Source: an uncultured Psychrobacter sp. | GTDB taxonomy: Bacteria > Pseudomonadota > Gammaproteobacteria > Pseudomonadales > Moraxellaceae | Reading direction: 5' to 3' | Length of the DNA stretch: 64,000 nucleotides | Assembly: GCF_947488565.1 (NCBI RefSeq) | Contig: NZ_CANKZC010000001.1 | Coordinates: 744,001 to 808,000, forward strand | Notes under the pieces: generated by a model | What the model was told of the DNA's origin: nothing | Databases searched by the model: none | The model's input: the letters and a program-made list of their open reading frames with translations, nothing else | Position numbers and translations under genes: made by a program | Shown: positions 20,309 through 29,217 of the stretch, piece by piece | How positions within the stretch are numbered: the stretch's first letter is position 1 | Layout: the number at the start of each line of letters is the position of its first letter

Positions 20309-21277
20309 TTAGAACTGCTGACGAATCGTAATCACTTGCTCTCCACGTTTTACTTCAATCTGAGCTTCGCCTGATTGCTGTACTTGCTTTAACAAACCAG
20401 CGTCTTGTGTAGGATCACTACCGATGTTTTGGCCATTTACCTTAAGTACTCGATCGCCCGGCTCTAGCCCCAATCGATTACGTATTCCAGCTGGCATTGC
20501 AGCGGTGACTTGATAGCCTTCACCAGCTGCCATCACCCCCATGCGACTCAAATAACTGGCTGGGCTGTCTTGTAATGCAGTGACAGCTTCATCAATAGCT
20601 GAGCTTGGGCTAGCTGCACCATTGCTATCATTTGTAGAATCACTGTCTGTTGAGTCATTGTCAGAGCCATCATTGGAGCTAGTAGTCGCATTGACAACAT
20701 TGTCATTCGGTATTGCGTTAGGTAATGGCATCGGCTGCAAATCATCGACCGGTTCATTACTTGGCAAGCGCTGATTGCTTACATTCCCTGCTATCATATC
20801 GCTTTGATCAAGTGGCATAGAGTCCGCCATGCTAATGACTGTCTCCCTACCACTAGCATCAGCGATAACGACAGCGTTCCAATCGACAGCAACCAGTATA
20901 TATCCGCTGTCTTGCAGACTTTCGTTAATACGGTAATTTTTAACTTCGCCCTCTACATCCAATAATGCAGATGACATACTCTCTGGTATCGCCAATAGCA
21001 CCCCTTTTAAATTTACATTAGGTGGCGGCTTTGTAGCAGCGACAACAGGCTCAGGATCGGCAAATATTGCAAACAAACTGCTGTTATCGATATTGGATGC
21101 GGCATTATTCTGCAATGGCTGTACCTGCAATGCAGGCGCAGTAGGTGGCGCTAATATCAACCATAATAGGCGCGCGGCAGTCCAAGCTAGCCAACCAAGT
21201 GCCAATAATAGTAGCCATACCGAAAATCGGTTTAAGTTATCTACCACTGGTTTTAGGCGTGCTGGAATACTTGTCAT
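20309..21277 (-). CDS. gspC: Type II secretion inner-membrane protein GspC
   Basis: The 322-residue protein links the inner-membrane platform to the GspD secretin. It has one N-terminal membrane helix (about residues 16-40, VWLLLLALGWLAW). A periplasmic homology region (about 65-160) and an acidic, Ser/Asn/Asp-rich linker follow. A C-terminal PDZ domain carries LGLEPGDRVLKVNGQNIGS. The ATG at 21277 abuts the gspN stop codon exactly, so the two genes are surely cotranscribed. The PDZ type, rather than coiled-coil type, of C terminus is typical of most GspC. Confidence 0.92.
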   Translation of the reverse strand: MTSIPARLKPVVDNLNRFSVWLLLLALGWLAWTAARLLWLILAPPTAPALQVQPLQNNAASNIDNSSLFAIFADPEPVVAATKPPPNVNLKGVLLAIPESMSSALLDVEGEVKNYRINESLQDSGYILVAVDWNAVVIADASGRETVISMADSMPLDQSDMIAGNVSNQRLPSNEPVDDLQPMPLPNAIPNDNVVNATTSSNDGSDNDSTDSDSTNDSNGAASPSSAIDEAVTALQDSPASYLSRMGVMAAGEGYQVTAAMPAGIRNRLGLEPGDRVLKVNGQNIGSDPTQDAGLLKQVQQSGEAQIEVKRGEQVITIRQQF

Positions 21278-22075
21278 TTAACGCGCCCCCAAACCTGTCA
21301 GCAGTGGTTGGCGAACACTTACTACCGCTGTATCTTTTGGTGCTTGCCCTTGGTATTCAGGCATATTTTCTAACAATCGCTGCGTCAGGCTCACATCTAG
21401 CATGTTATCACCATCGAGATATAGATCCCCTAAGCGCTTATCCTGATTGTCTAATAGGTTAATATGCAGCAAATTTTTATCGTTTTTTTGTTCTGTATTT
21501 AGCTCAGCACGTGTCGCTGGCATCGTAATGTAAAACACCTTGCCACCACTTGGATAACCAACTTCGCCGCCCACCCAAGTAAGCTGACCATCTGCTGTTG
21601 TAAAGCCAGTCACTTTTGAGCTTGATTGGCGGTGCAATGAGACGGCATTTACTTGAATGGGCGTATTCGGCAGTTGCCAATCAACCACACTAGATAGGGT
21701 ATCAGAAGCAATCTTGCCGCTCATATCATCAACCTGCCAAGAGTGACGCCCTATGTTGACTTGGCCATCAAGACGGGTTTGTCCCGTAGTAATATTGACA
21801 TCAGCGCCTATTTTACCCAGTAACAGTTGCCACGGCTGCCAAGACCATTTAGCAGACCCCGTCAGTGGCACAGTCGCTACTGGTAGTTGCCAAATGGCTG
21901 AACCTTGCCACAGATTACCTGAAACATGTTGTACATAAGTTGAATCAGGCGCGTACTTCTCAACGATCCAAGATGCTGGCATTTGCAACAACGCAAATAG
22001 AGCAAACAAAACAAATCCAACCAGCCACCACAGCTTACGGGGACGCTTATGAGACGAAGCAGATGCTTTGGACAC
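21278..22075 (-). CDS. gspN: Type II secretion protein GspN
   Basis: The 265-residue protein has one N-terminal membrane helix (LWWLVGFVLFALFALLQMPA) and a periplasmic domain with the GspN pattern VSGNLWQGSAIW and WSWQPWQLLLGKIGADV. GspN is an accessory inner-membrane component present in only some type II systems. The start is a GTG at 22075 with AAGAAGAG nine bases upstream. It is the first gene of gspN-gspC-gspD, the order found as a separate locus in Acinetobacter relatives. Confidence 0.88.
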   Translation of the reverse strand: MSKASASSHKRPRKLWWLVGFVLFALFALLQMPASWIVEKYAPDSTYVQHVSGNLWQGSAIWQLPVATVPLTGSAKWSWQPWQLLLGKIGADVNITTGQTRLDGQVNIGRHSWQVDDMSGKIASDTLSSVVDWQLPNTPIQVNAVSLHRQSSSKVTGFTTADGQLTWVGGEVGYPSGGKVFYITMPATRAELNTEQKNDKNLLHINLLDNQDKRLGDLYLDGDNMLDVSLTQRLLENMPEYQGQAPKDTAVVSVRQPLLTGLGAR

Positions 22076-22145
22076 AGTTAGATTACTCTTCTTGGAGGTA
22101 AAAATGATATTATGATAACAAACTATTACCTATAGATGACAGCAA

Positions 22146-22181
22146 AAAAACCAGTATCTTTAGACAAAGATACTGGTTTTT
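22146..22181 (-). terminator. Terminator after the H-NS family gene
   Basis: A perfect 16-bp stem AAAAACCAGTATCTTT / AAAGATACTGGTTTTT with loop AGAC. On the minus strand it lies 123 bases beyond the H-NS stop and before the gspN start, separating the two units. Confidence 0.85.
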
Positions 22182-22303
22182 AGAATCCAATCAGCTGAGT
22201 GGTATTATCGCTCTATTATATAACTCGTTTATAAATAGCTCGTACAATTAATGCAATGTAATAATCACATTCAAGATAAACACACAGTCAGATTAAAGTA
22301 GAT

Positions 22304-22627
22304 TTATACAGCAAAATCTTCAAGATCGCGACCCGCTGCCAATGCATCCACCAACCATGTAGGCTTACGACCACGGCCAGTCCAAGTTTCTTGATGATTG
22401 TCAGTATTGCGATATTTAATACTGCGTTTCTTTTCTAACTTCTCACCAGCTTTTAAAATCTCTTCAATTGTACTATTACTATCTTCTGCGATTTTTTCAA
22501 ACTGCATATACGCATCATATAAACGCTGATGCTGTTTTTGGGTAATAAGTTGTTGGGCGTTCTCAGTGATAGCACGTAGCTCGTCTACATCTAGATTATC
22601 TAAATCAATTGTCTTGTTCTTATTCAT
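22304..22627 (-). CDS. H-NS family nucleoid-associated protein
   Basis: The 107-residue product has an N-terminal coiled-coil oligomerisation region rich in Glu, Gln and Lys. The C-terminal DNA-binding module includes YRNTDNHQETWTGRGRKPTW, with the AT-hook-like GRGRKP loop of H-NS/MvaT-like proteins. H-NS proteins silence AT-rich, often acquired DNA. I start at the ATG at 22627 because GAGG precedes it; an upstream in-frame start at 22705 has no support. It is preceded by a long AT-rich region and followed by its own terminator. Confidence 0.92.
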   Translation of the reverse strand: MNKNKTIDLDNLDVDELRAITENAQQLITQKQHQRLYDAYMQFEKIAEDSNSTIEEILKAGEKLEKKRSIKYRNTDNHQETWTGRGRKPTWLVDALAAGRDLEDFAV

Positions 22628-23220
22628 AATAACCTCAGTCTTAAAAATAGAGATAAGCTCAATATGGTTTTGCAACCTATTAAGCGAAGGATAGGTATTT
22701 AGCAATACTGCTTTAACACTATTATTGTCTTTTGAAATTACCCATCAAACCAAAAACAAAATAGATCGATTTGATTTATATGATAATTTTCACTGTCTGA
22801 TTAACTAGCGATAGCAACTGTGCGAGATTAACATAATTTTATTGTTTAATGAATAAATAAATATCAATAATATTGTTCAAGTTTTTTAATAGTTAGGTAT
22901 GACATTATCATGAAGACATTAAAAGTCGTATTTTTATACAATGATTATATCTTACATAATTTTTTATAGACATAAGTTTATTTACGATAGTAATTCTGTA
23001 TTCTTACTATTTCTTATATAAACAGTGAATTTTGATATCAGGTTTAAACGATTGCTTCAAGACAAGGCGATGCGTTAGGCATTTAATCATTTAGTTATTA
23101 TGTTTTATTTGCATTGTTTTTTCTTAGCTAATCTATACCTTACACTTCTTTATAATATAAAAACTTCATTTAAGAGACACTATTTTCTTTTAAAATTGAA
23201 ACACCTATAAAAAACATTGC
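22628..23220. other. Long AT-rich upstream region of the H-NS gene
   Basis: This 593-base stretch is markedly AT-rich, with many runs of A or T, and holds no reading frame that looks coding. It must contain the H-NS promoter. Such a region is a plausible autoregulatory H-NS binding site, but I see no defined operator. Confidence 0.5.
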
Positions 23221-23260
23221 ACATTAAAAAGAGCCTATCGATATAGGCTCTTTTTAATGT
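23221..23260 (-). terminator. Terminator after ssb
   Basis: An 18-bp perfect stem (ACATTAAAAAGAGCCTAT and its complement) encloses the loop CGAT. It lies 29 bases beyond the ssb stop on the minus strand and is T-rich on both sides, so it could act in either direction. Confidence 0.9.
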
Positions 23261-23288
23261 TTTTCTACCCTATTAGTTCAGGTATATC

Positions 23289-23906
23289 CTAGAATGGAAT
23301 GTCATCATCGACAGGACCATCTGGCATTGCCGTAGGTTTTTGTGTTGGCGCTTGATTTGGTTGATTAAACTGGTTTTGCTGAGCAGATGCGCTTTGGTTG
23401 TTAAAACTGTTTTGTTGGCCACCTTGAGCTGCTACGCCGCCCGCCTGATTATAGCCACCTTGTTGATTATTGGCTTGTTGACCAAAGTTGTTTTGGTTGT
23501 TTTGTCCGCCCTGATTACCATAGCCGCCACCTTGGTTTTGACCACCAAAGTTATTGTTATCTTGACCACCACTTGCGCCATCTAGCATTTGCATTTGTTC
23601 AGCACGAATTTCAGTAATGTAGCGATCTTGGCCATTTTGATCTTGATATTTACGCGTACGCAAACTGCCCTCAATATAGACCTTACTGCCTTTACGAAGA
23701 TATTGCGCGGCAATCTCTCCTAAACGGTTAAATAAAGCAATACGGTGCCACTCTGTCGCTTCTCTTTTTTCACCGCTTTGTTTGTCTGTCCATTGCTCTG
23801 ACGTTGCAACCGAAATATTGGTCACGCTACCGCCATTGTTAAATTGACGTGCCTCAGGGTCTGCTCCAAGGTTACCGATAATGATAACTTTATTAACTCC
23901 GCGCAT
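23289..23906 (-). CDS. ssb: Single-stranded DNA-binding protein
   Basis: The 205-residue SSB has the OB-fold from residues 1 to about 110 ([20 protein letters not shown], then EWHRIALFN and [16 protein letters not shown]). A long Gly/Asn/Gln-rich linker follows, and the acidic tip DDDIPF recruits repair and replication proteins. It protects single-stranded DNA in replication, recombination and repair. The linker is longer than in E. coli SSB (178 residues). It lies in the same order as in Pseudomonas: ssb, MFS gene, uvrA. Confidence 0.98.
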   Translation of the reverse strand: MRGVNKVIIIGNLGADPEARQFNNGGSVTNISVATSEQWTDKQSGEKREATEWHRIALFNRLGEIAAQYLRKGSKVYIEGSLRTRKYQDQNGQDRYITEIRAEQMQMLDGASGGQDNNNFGGQNQGGGYGNQGGQNNQNNFGQQANNQQGGYNQAGGVAAQGGQQNSFNNQSASAQQNQFNQPNQAPTQKPTAMPDGPVDDDIPF

Positions 23907-24013
23907 GATACCGTCCTTTTACTTATGAATAATTTAATGAATCGTACAAGCTATTATTGATTGAAACCAATTCATACTATCAGTAATTTGATTTTACTTT
24001 AACCAATTTTTGT

Positions 24014-25378
24014 TTAAATATCTAGAGGGCTTTGTGCCAAATGCGACAGCTCTTGTCGCGAAGTATCTGTCAGCTGGGTCTTGTCTAGCTTAAGATACGC
24101 TACTTGCTCCTTTGCCATCACGACCAGCTCATCGACACCATCTACTGCCAACACCTGCCGCGACCAATTTTGTATGTCGATATTTTTGGGGATAGTGACG
24201 GTCGTACTCGACAAGTAAGGCGGCTGTGCAATCGGAATAATGATCAGCAGAGCTGCGCCCATAATAAGTGCTAGTATGCCCCACGCCAATAAATTTGGCT
24301 GTGTCAATAGTAAGCCGCCCATGGCCCCGCCAACAAAAGCTCCAAAAAACTGACTGGACGAGTTAAGTCCCATTGCCGTCGCTTTATTTGCCACTGGCGC
24401 ACGCTTAGATATCCAAGACGGAATGGTCGCCTCAAGTAAATTAAAACCCATAAAGTAGAACAACAAACCTAGGATAATCCCGACTCCCAGTTGACTGCCC
24501 AATGCCAATAATGCAAGCGCCGCCGTCATCAAAACAATCGCGCCCAAAAATACTTGACGCATTTTGCGTTTCTTTTCAGCGATGATAATAAAGGGAATGG
24601 CCACGGCAAAGCCGATAAATAATAGCGGCAAATACACCAAACCCTGCTGACGTACTGATAGACCTAATACGTCAGAGAGCTGGTGCGGTAAAATCACAAA
24701 GATCGCTGTCATGGTCAGATGTAGGGCAAAGATACCGATATGCAAACGGTTTAAATCGCCAATTTTTAACACGCTTACCAACTGCTGACCAATCGATTTA
24801 TTGTCTAAATTGTGCTTGAGCACACGTAGCGGTGTGGGTACGACAAAAAGTAGCATCATTGCTAAAACCGCAAAACCCGATGTCAGCCAAAACAGGCCTG
24901 AAATACCAAGCGAACCCACCAGTAGTGGGCCAAAGGCAAAAGCGAGCATAATGGAGGTGGCGATGGTCAAGCCCATCGTTGCCATTGCTTTGGTGCGCAT
25001 CTCTTCTCGTGTCACATCAGCTAACAATGCCATCAGCACCGCCGAGACCGCACCGCTCCCTGCCAGCGCTCGGCCGATAATAACCTCATAAATATCTGTC
25101 GCGTTGGCCGCGATGATACCGCCCAAAGCAAATAATATCAGACCCAAAAAGATAATCGGCTTACGCGGGAATTTATCGGCAGCAAGGCTCATCGGTATCT
25201 GAAAAATCGCTTGCCCAAGCCCATAAATACCAACGGCCAAACCAATCAAAAACGGCGTGGCATGGGCATAGTTGTCACCATATACAGAGAAAACAGGCAC
25301 AATCATAAACAAGCCAATCATCCGCAAGGCAAATATACCACCGACCCCGAGAATTGCCCGTTTTTCTACGCTATTCAT
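24014..25378 (-). CDS. yajR: YajR-like MFS transporter with C-terminal ferredoxin-like domain
   Basis: The 454-residue protein has twelve predicted membrane helices. The first half carries GLGQAIFQIPMSLAADKFPR and the MFS motif region RKPIIFLGLILFALGG. A soluble C-terminal domain of about 65 residues has a beta-alpha pattern (VDGVDELVVMAKEQVAYLKL). E. coli YajR has the same length and a similar soluble YAM domain. The substrate is unknown. The ribosome site is GAGG. The gene is transcribed divergently from uvrA; ssb, this MFS gene and uvrA keep the Pseudomonas order. Confidence 0.9.
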   Translation of the reverse strand: MNSVEKRAILGVGGIFALRMIGLFMIVPVFSVYGDNYAHATPFLIGLAVGIYGLGQAIFQIPMSLAADKFPRKPIIFLGLILFALGGIIAANATDIYEVIIGRALAGSGAVSAVLMALLADVTREEMRTKAMATMGLTIATSIMLAFAFGPLLVGSLGISGLFWLTSGFAVLAMMLLFVVPTPLRVLKHNLDNKSIGQQLVSVLKIGDLNRLHIGIFALHLTMTAIFVILPHQLSDVLGLSVRQQGLVYLPLLFIGFAVAIPFIIIAEKKRKMRQVFLGAIVLMTAALALLALGSQLGVGIILGLLFYFMGFNLLEATIPSWISKRAPVANKATAMGLNSSSQFFGAFVGGAMGGLLLTQPNLLAWGILALIMGAALLIIIPIAQPPYLSSTTVTIPKNIDIQNWSRQVLAVDGVDELVVMAKEQVAYLKLDKTQLTDTSRQELSHLAQSPLDI

Positions 25379-26222
25379 ACTTGCCTCACTGATATTATCA
25401 TCGCTGATCTGACCTTTTTATCTGACTGTCGATTATGTAGCGCCATCGATACAGGCTCATGCGATCAGCTTCACTTGTCAATCAAGCCCCACAGTATAAA
25501 ACATTCGCTACTTGGTTGCCGAAACTTTTACCTTTTCAATAACGTGCCCTATAGTTAACCCTCTTCAAAAGACAATCAACCATAGGCTGCTATTTGCAAC
25601 TTGCTTATTTTACTAGACAGTTTTGTTACTAAGTGCATCTAATGCGCAGTCATACCTTGAATAATGTCATCTGAATGACAATAAAGTAAAACGTCATACA
25701 AAATATGATAAAAAATCATCTAAATAGAAAAACCTCATATATGTAAGCAATGTTATCGTAATCTGTATTGCCCAGCGCTTAAAAACATAGATGCGATCTA
25801 CTGATGGATGAATTTACTCATATATCTTTGACGCAAGTCTATCTTTTTAAAATATTAACTGGTTACCTGATACTGATTTTAAAACTGACATAAATATCAG
25901 AAAACAACAAAAACTTAGCCAACAAGTAACTGTTTCACTAATTCTATCTAATCTAGACTTTTGTTAATTTTTAACATTAACGGTTTTATAAATAGAATGA
26001 CATAACATGTGAATGCACAGTTGATACAGCTGTTTTTACGAACAACCACTATAAAACTTTATAACTTATCATTAAACGTATCGTATTTAAATGAAGTAGC
26101 CTATGGCTATTAACATACCGTTTTCATTTAAAGCTTACTATATATCACTTACTTTAGATTTTATAACCATACGCACATAGTTTTTTTAATAACGCTTTTA
26201 GAAAATAGGAAACCTGTAACCG
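25379..26222. other. Long AT-rich divergent region between the YajR-like gene and uvrA
   Basis: This 844-base gap holds the promoters of two divergent genes and no convincing gene. It is AT-rich, particularly from 25700 onward. One perfect inverted repeat, TGTCAT-CTGA-ATGACA at 25665-25680, could be an operator. I found no E. coli-type LexA box. The uvrA ribosome site AGGAAA is at its right end. Confidence 0.5.
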
Positions 26223-29129
26223 ATGGCAAATGACCACATTGCAATACGCGGCGCACGCACTCACAATCTAAAAAACGTTGATCTCGATATTCCACGTGAC
26301 AAATTCGTGGTAATTACTGGCTTATCTGGCTCAGGAAAGTCATCTTTGGCTTTTGATACGCTATATGCTGAAGGACAGCGTCGCTATGTCGAGAGTCTGT
26401 CCGCCTACGCCCGTCAGTTCCTCTCACAAATGGAAAAACCAGAAGTCGATAGCATTGAGGGTCTCTCTCCTGCTATTGCCATTGAGCAAAAATCAACCAA
26501 CCATAATCCACGCTCAACAGTCGGTACGATTACTGAGATCTACGATTATCTACGCCTGCTCTATGCGCGTATCGGTACGCCATACTGCCCTGAACATGGT
26601 GAGCCGATGGTCGCACAATCGGTGACAGAAATGGTTGATCAGGTGATGGCGTTGCCTGTTGATACCAAGCTAATGATTTTGGCACCAGTGGTTCGTGAGC
26701 GTAAAGGCGAGCATACCGTATTGCTTGAGCAGCTGATTGGACAAGGTTTTGTGCGCGTGCGCGTCGATGGTGATGTCTATGATACAGACGAGCTACCAAC
26801 GCTTGATAAAAAGAAAAAACATACTATTGAGGTTGTGGTTGATCGCTTTAAAGTCCGTGATGACTTAGGTAACCGCGTCGCTGAAAGTCTCGAGACTGCT
26901 CTGCGCTTGGGTCAAGGTTTGGTTACGCTACACTTTATGGATGGCAATCCAAAAGAAGGTGGCGATGAAAACCAAGTCATGTCGTCCAAGCACTCATGCC
27001 CTGTCTGTGATCGAGCAGTGCCTGAGCTTGAGCCGCGGATGTTTAGTTTTAACAATCCATACGGTGCTTGCCCAAGCTGTGATGGTTTGGGTAAACGTCA
27101 ATATTTTGCCGCTGAAAAACTGATTACCCATCATGAAAAATCGCTCAACCAAGGTGCGATTAACGGTTGGGACAAGCGTCATGCGTATTATTTTGGTCTG
27201 CTCTCTACTGTCTGCAAGCATTTTGACATTGATATGGATACGCCTTGGCAAGACCTGAGCAAAGCGCAACAGGACCTTATTATGCATGGCTCAGGTAAAG
27301 AAAAGCTCTCCTTTAACTTTACCGATGAGCGTGGTCGTAAGACCAACAAAACTGTTCCATTTGAAGGCGTGCTGCCTTATCTAGAGCGCCGTTATGCCAA
27401 GACCCAAAGTAACCTTGTGCGTGATGAGCTGGCAAAGTATCTGGCTGATACTACCTGTAACGTCTGCGATGGTGCGCGCTTGAATGAAATTTCACGCAAT
27501 GTCCGCGTCGATGAGCAAACTATCGCTGAGATCGTTAAGCTGTCCATTGGCGATGCCGCTGATTATTATAAAACCTTAAAGATTGGCGGTCATAAAGGCG
27601 AAGTCGCAGAAAAGATCTTTAAAGAGATTAATGAGCGCTTAAACTTCCTTGTTAGCGTCGGACTTGACTATCTGACCCTTGCCCGCTCTGCCGAGACGCT
27701 ATCTGGCGGTGAAGCGCAGCGTATCCGTCTTGCCAGCCAAATCGGTGCGGGGCTTATGGGCGTGATGTATGTACTCGATGAGCCGTCTATTGGTCTGCAT
27801 CAGCGTGACAATGATCGCTTGCTCAAAACCTTAACTCGTTTGCGCGACTTGGGCAATACTGTCCTTGTCGTTGAGCACGATGAAGATGCGATTCGTCAAG
27901 CCGATCATGTCATCGATATCGGTGTCGGTGCAGGCGTACACGGCGGTCATATCATCGCGCAAGGCACGGTCGATGAAATCATGGCGACCAAAGACTCGCT
28001 GACCGGACAATATATGTCAGGCGAGAAAAAAATTGAAATTCCTACCATTCGTCATAAGGCTAAAACAGTAGAAGTTGAAGCTAAAGGTAAAGCCAAACCC
28101 AAAAAAGTGCCGATGACGATTGAGCTAAAAGGCGCATCCGGCAACAACCTACATGATGTAGATTTGACCATACCCGTTGGTATCATGACTTGTGTTACTG
28201 GTGTCTCAGGCTCAGGCAAATCAACTTTGATCAACCGTACTTTAATGCCGATCGCCGCCACACAGTTAAACAATGCTTCTACCCTTATTGCAGATAAGCA
28301 TGAAAGTATCAGCGGCCTTGAGCATTTGGACAAAATGGTCGATATCGATCAAAGTCCAATCGGCCGTACGCCGCGCTCAAACCCTGCAACCTATACAGGC
28401 GTCTTTACCCCTGTACGTGAGATGTTTGCGCAAACGCAAGAAGCCCGCGCACGTGGTTATAAACCAGGTCGCTTTAGCTTCAATGTTAAAGGTGGTCGCT
28501 GTGAGATGTGCCAAGGCGATGGACTCATCAAAGTTGAGATGCACTTTTTGCCTGATATGTACGTGCCGTGTGATACCTGCGAAGGCAAACGCTATAATCG
28601 TGAAACCTTAGAGATTCATTATAAAGGCAAAAGTATCGCTGAAGTGCTCGATATGACCGTTGAAGATGCCACTGAGTTCTTCTCAGCGATCCCAGCGATC
28701 TATCGCCGTCTACAAGCACTCATGGATGTTGGTCTTGGCTATATTCGCTTGGGTCAGTCTGCGCCGACGCTGTCTGGCGGTGAAGCACAGCGGGTCAAAC
28801 TGGCGCGTGAGCTGGCCAAACGCGATACCGGACAGACGCTGTATATCTTGGACGAGCCGACTACGGGTCTGCATTTCCATGATATTGATAAACTGCTCAA
28901 TATCCTACATGCCTTACGTGATAAAGGTAATACCATCGTGGTCATCGAGCATAATTTGGATGTCATCAAAACGGCGGATTGGGTCATTGATCTTGGCCCT
29001 GAAGGCGGTAAAGGTGGCGGACTCATCATCGCGAAAGGCACACCTGAAGAAGTGGCAGAAGTGAAAGGCTCGTATACGGGTGAGTTCTTAAAGCCGATGC
29101 TTGAGCAAGGGTTAAAAGATGTAAGCTAA
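26223..29129 (+). CDS. uvrA: UvrABC excinuclease subunit A
   Basis: The 968-residue damage-recognition ATPase of nucleotide excision repair. It has two ABC ATPase modules: Walker A GLSGSGKS at residues 33-40 and GVSGSGKST near residue 660. Signature motifs are [12 protein letters not shown] and [12 protein letters not shown]. Zinc-finger cysteines appear in CPVC/CPSC and in [15 protein letters not shown]. It loads UvrB onto damaged DNA. It is slightly longer than E. coli UvrA (940), with a Lys-rich linker (about 610-640) before the second module. The start has AGGAAA upstream, and a terminator follows at 29152. Confidence 0.99.
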   Translation: MANDHIAIRGARTHNLKNVDLDIPRDKFVVITGLSGSGKSSLAFDTLYAEGQRRYVESLSAYARQFLSQMEKPEVDSIEGLSPAIAIEQKSTNHNPRSTVGTITEIYDYLRLLYARIGTPYCPEHGEPMVAQSVTEMVDQVMALPVDTKLMILAPVVRERKGEHTVLLEQLIGQGFVRVRVDGDVYDTDELPTLDKKKKHTIEVVVDRFKVRDDLGNRVAESLETALRLGQGLVTLHFMDGNPKEGGDENQVMSSKHSCPVCDRAVPELEPRMFSFNNPYGACPSCDGLGKRQYFAAEKLITHHEKSLNQGAINGWDKRHAYYFGLLSTVCKHFDIDMDTPWQDLSKAQQDLIMHGSGKEKLSFNFTDERGRKTNKTVPFEGVLPYLERRYAKTQSNLVRDELAKYLADTTCNVCDGARLNEISRNVRVDEQTIAEIVKLSIGDAADYYKTLKIGGHKGEVAEKIFKEINERLNFLVSVGLDYLTLARSAETLSGGEAQRIRLASQIGAGLMGVMYVLDEPSIGLHQRDNDRLLKTLTRLRDLGNTVLVVEHDEDAIRQADHVIDIGVGAGVHGGHIIAQGTVDEIMATKDSLTGQYMSGEKKIEIPTIRHKAKTVEVEAKGKAKPKKVPMTIELKGASGNNLHDVDLTIPVGIMTCVTGVSGSGKSTLINRTLMPIAATQLNNASTLIADKHESISGLEHLDKMVDIDQSPIGRTPRSNPATYTGVFTPVREMFAQTQEARARGYKPGRFSFNVKGGRCEMCQGDGLIKVEMHFLPDMYVPCDTCEGKRYNRETLEIHYKGKSIAEVLDMTVEDATEFFSAIPAIYRRLQALMDVGLGYIRLGQSAPTLSGGEAQRVKLARELAKRDTGQTLYILDEPTTGLHFHDIDKLLNILHALRDKGNTIVVIEHNLDVIKTADWVIDLGPEGGKGGGLIIAKGTPEEVAEVKGSYTGEFLKPMLEQGLKDVS

Positions 29130-29151
29130 GACAGGTTAGTGAATGATTGAT

Positions 29152-29183
29152 AAAAGGCTGCTCTTTAGGGAGTGGCCTTTTTT
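29152..29183 (+). terminator. Terminator after uvrA
   Basis: The stem AAAAGGCTGCTC / GAGTGGCCTTTT (with G-U pairs) and a six-base loop is followed by T residues, 23 bases after the uvrA stop. It resembles the terminator after gor at 34539. Confidence 0.85.
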
Positions 29184-29217
29184 GTTGGGCTGAGTTTAAA
29201 TTCAGAATTATCATATT

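Noticed and set aside
26100..26222. Possible LexA (SOS) box before uvrA
   Set aside because: The CTGT and ACAG fragments do not have the required spacing; no convincing box.
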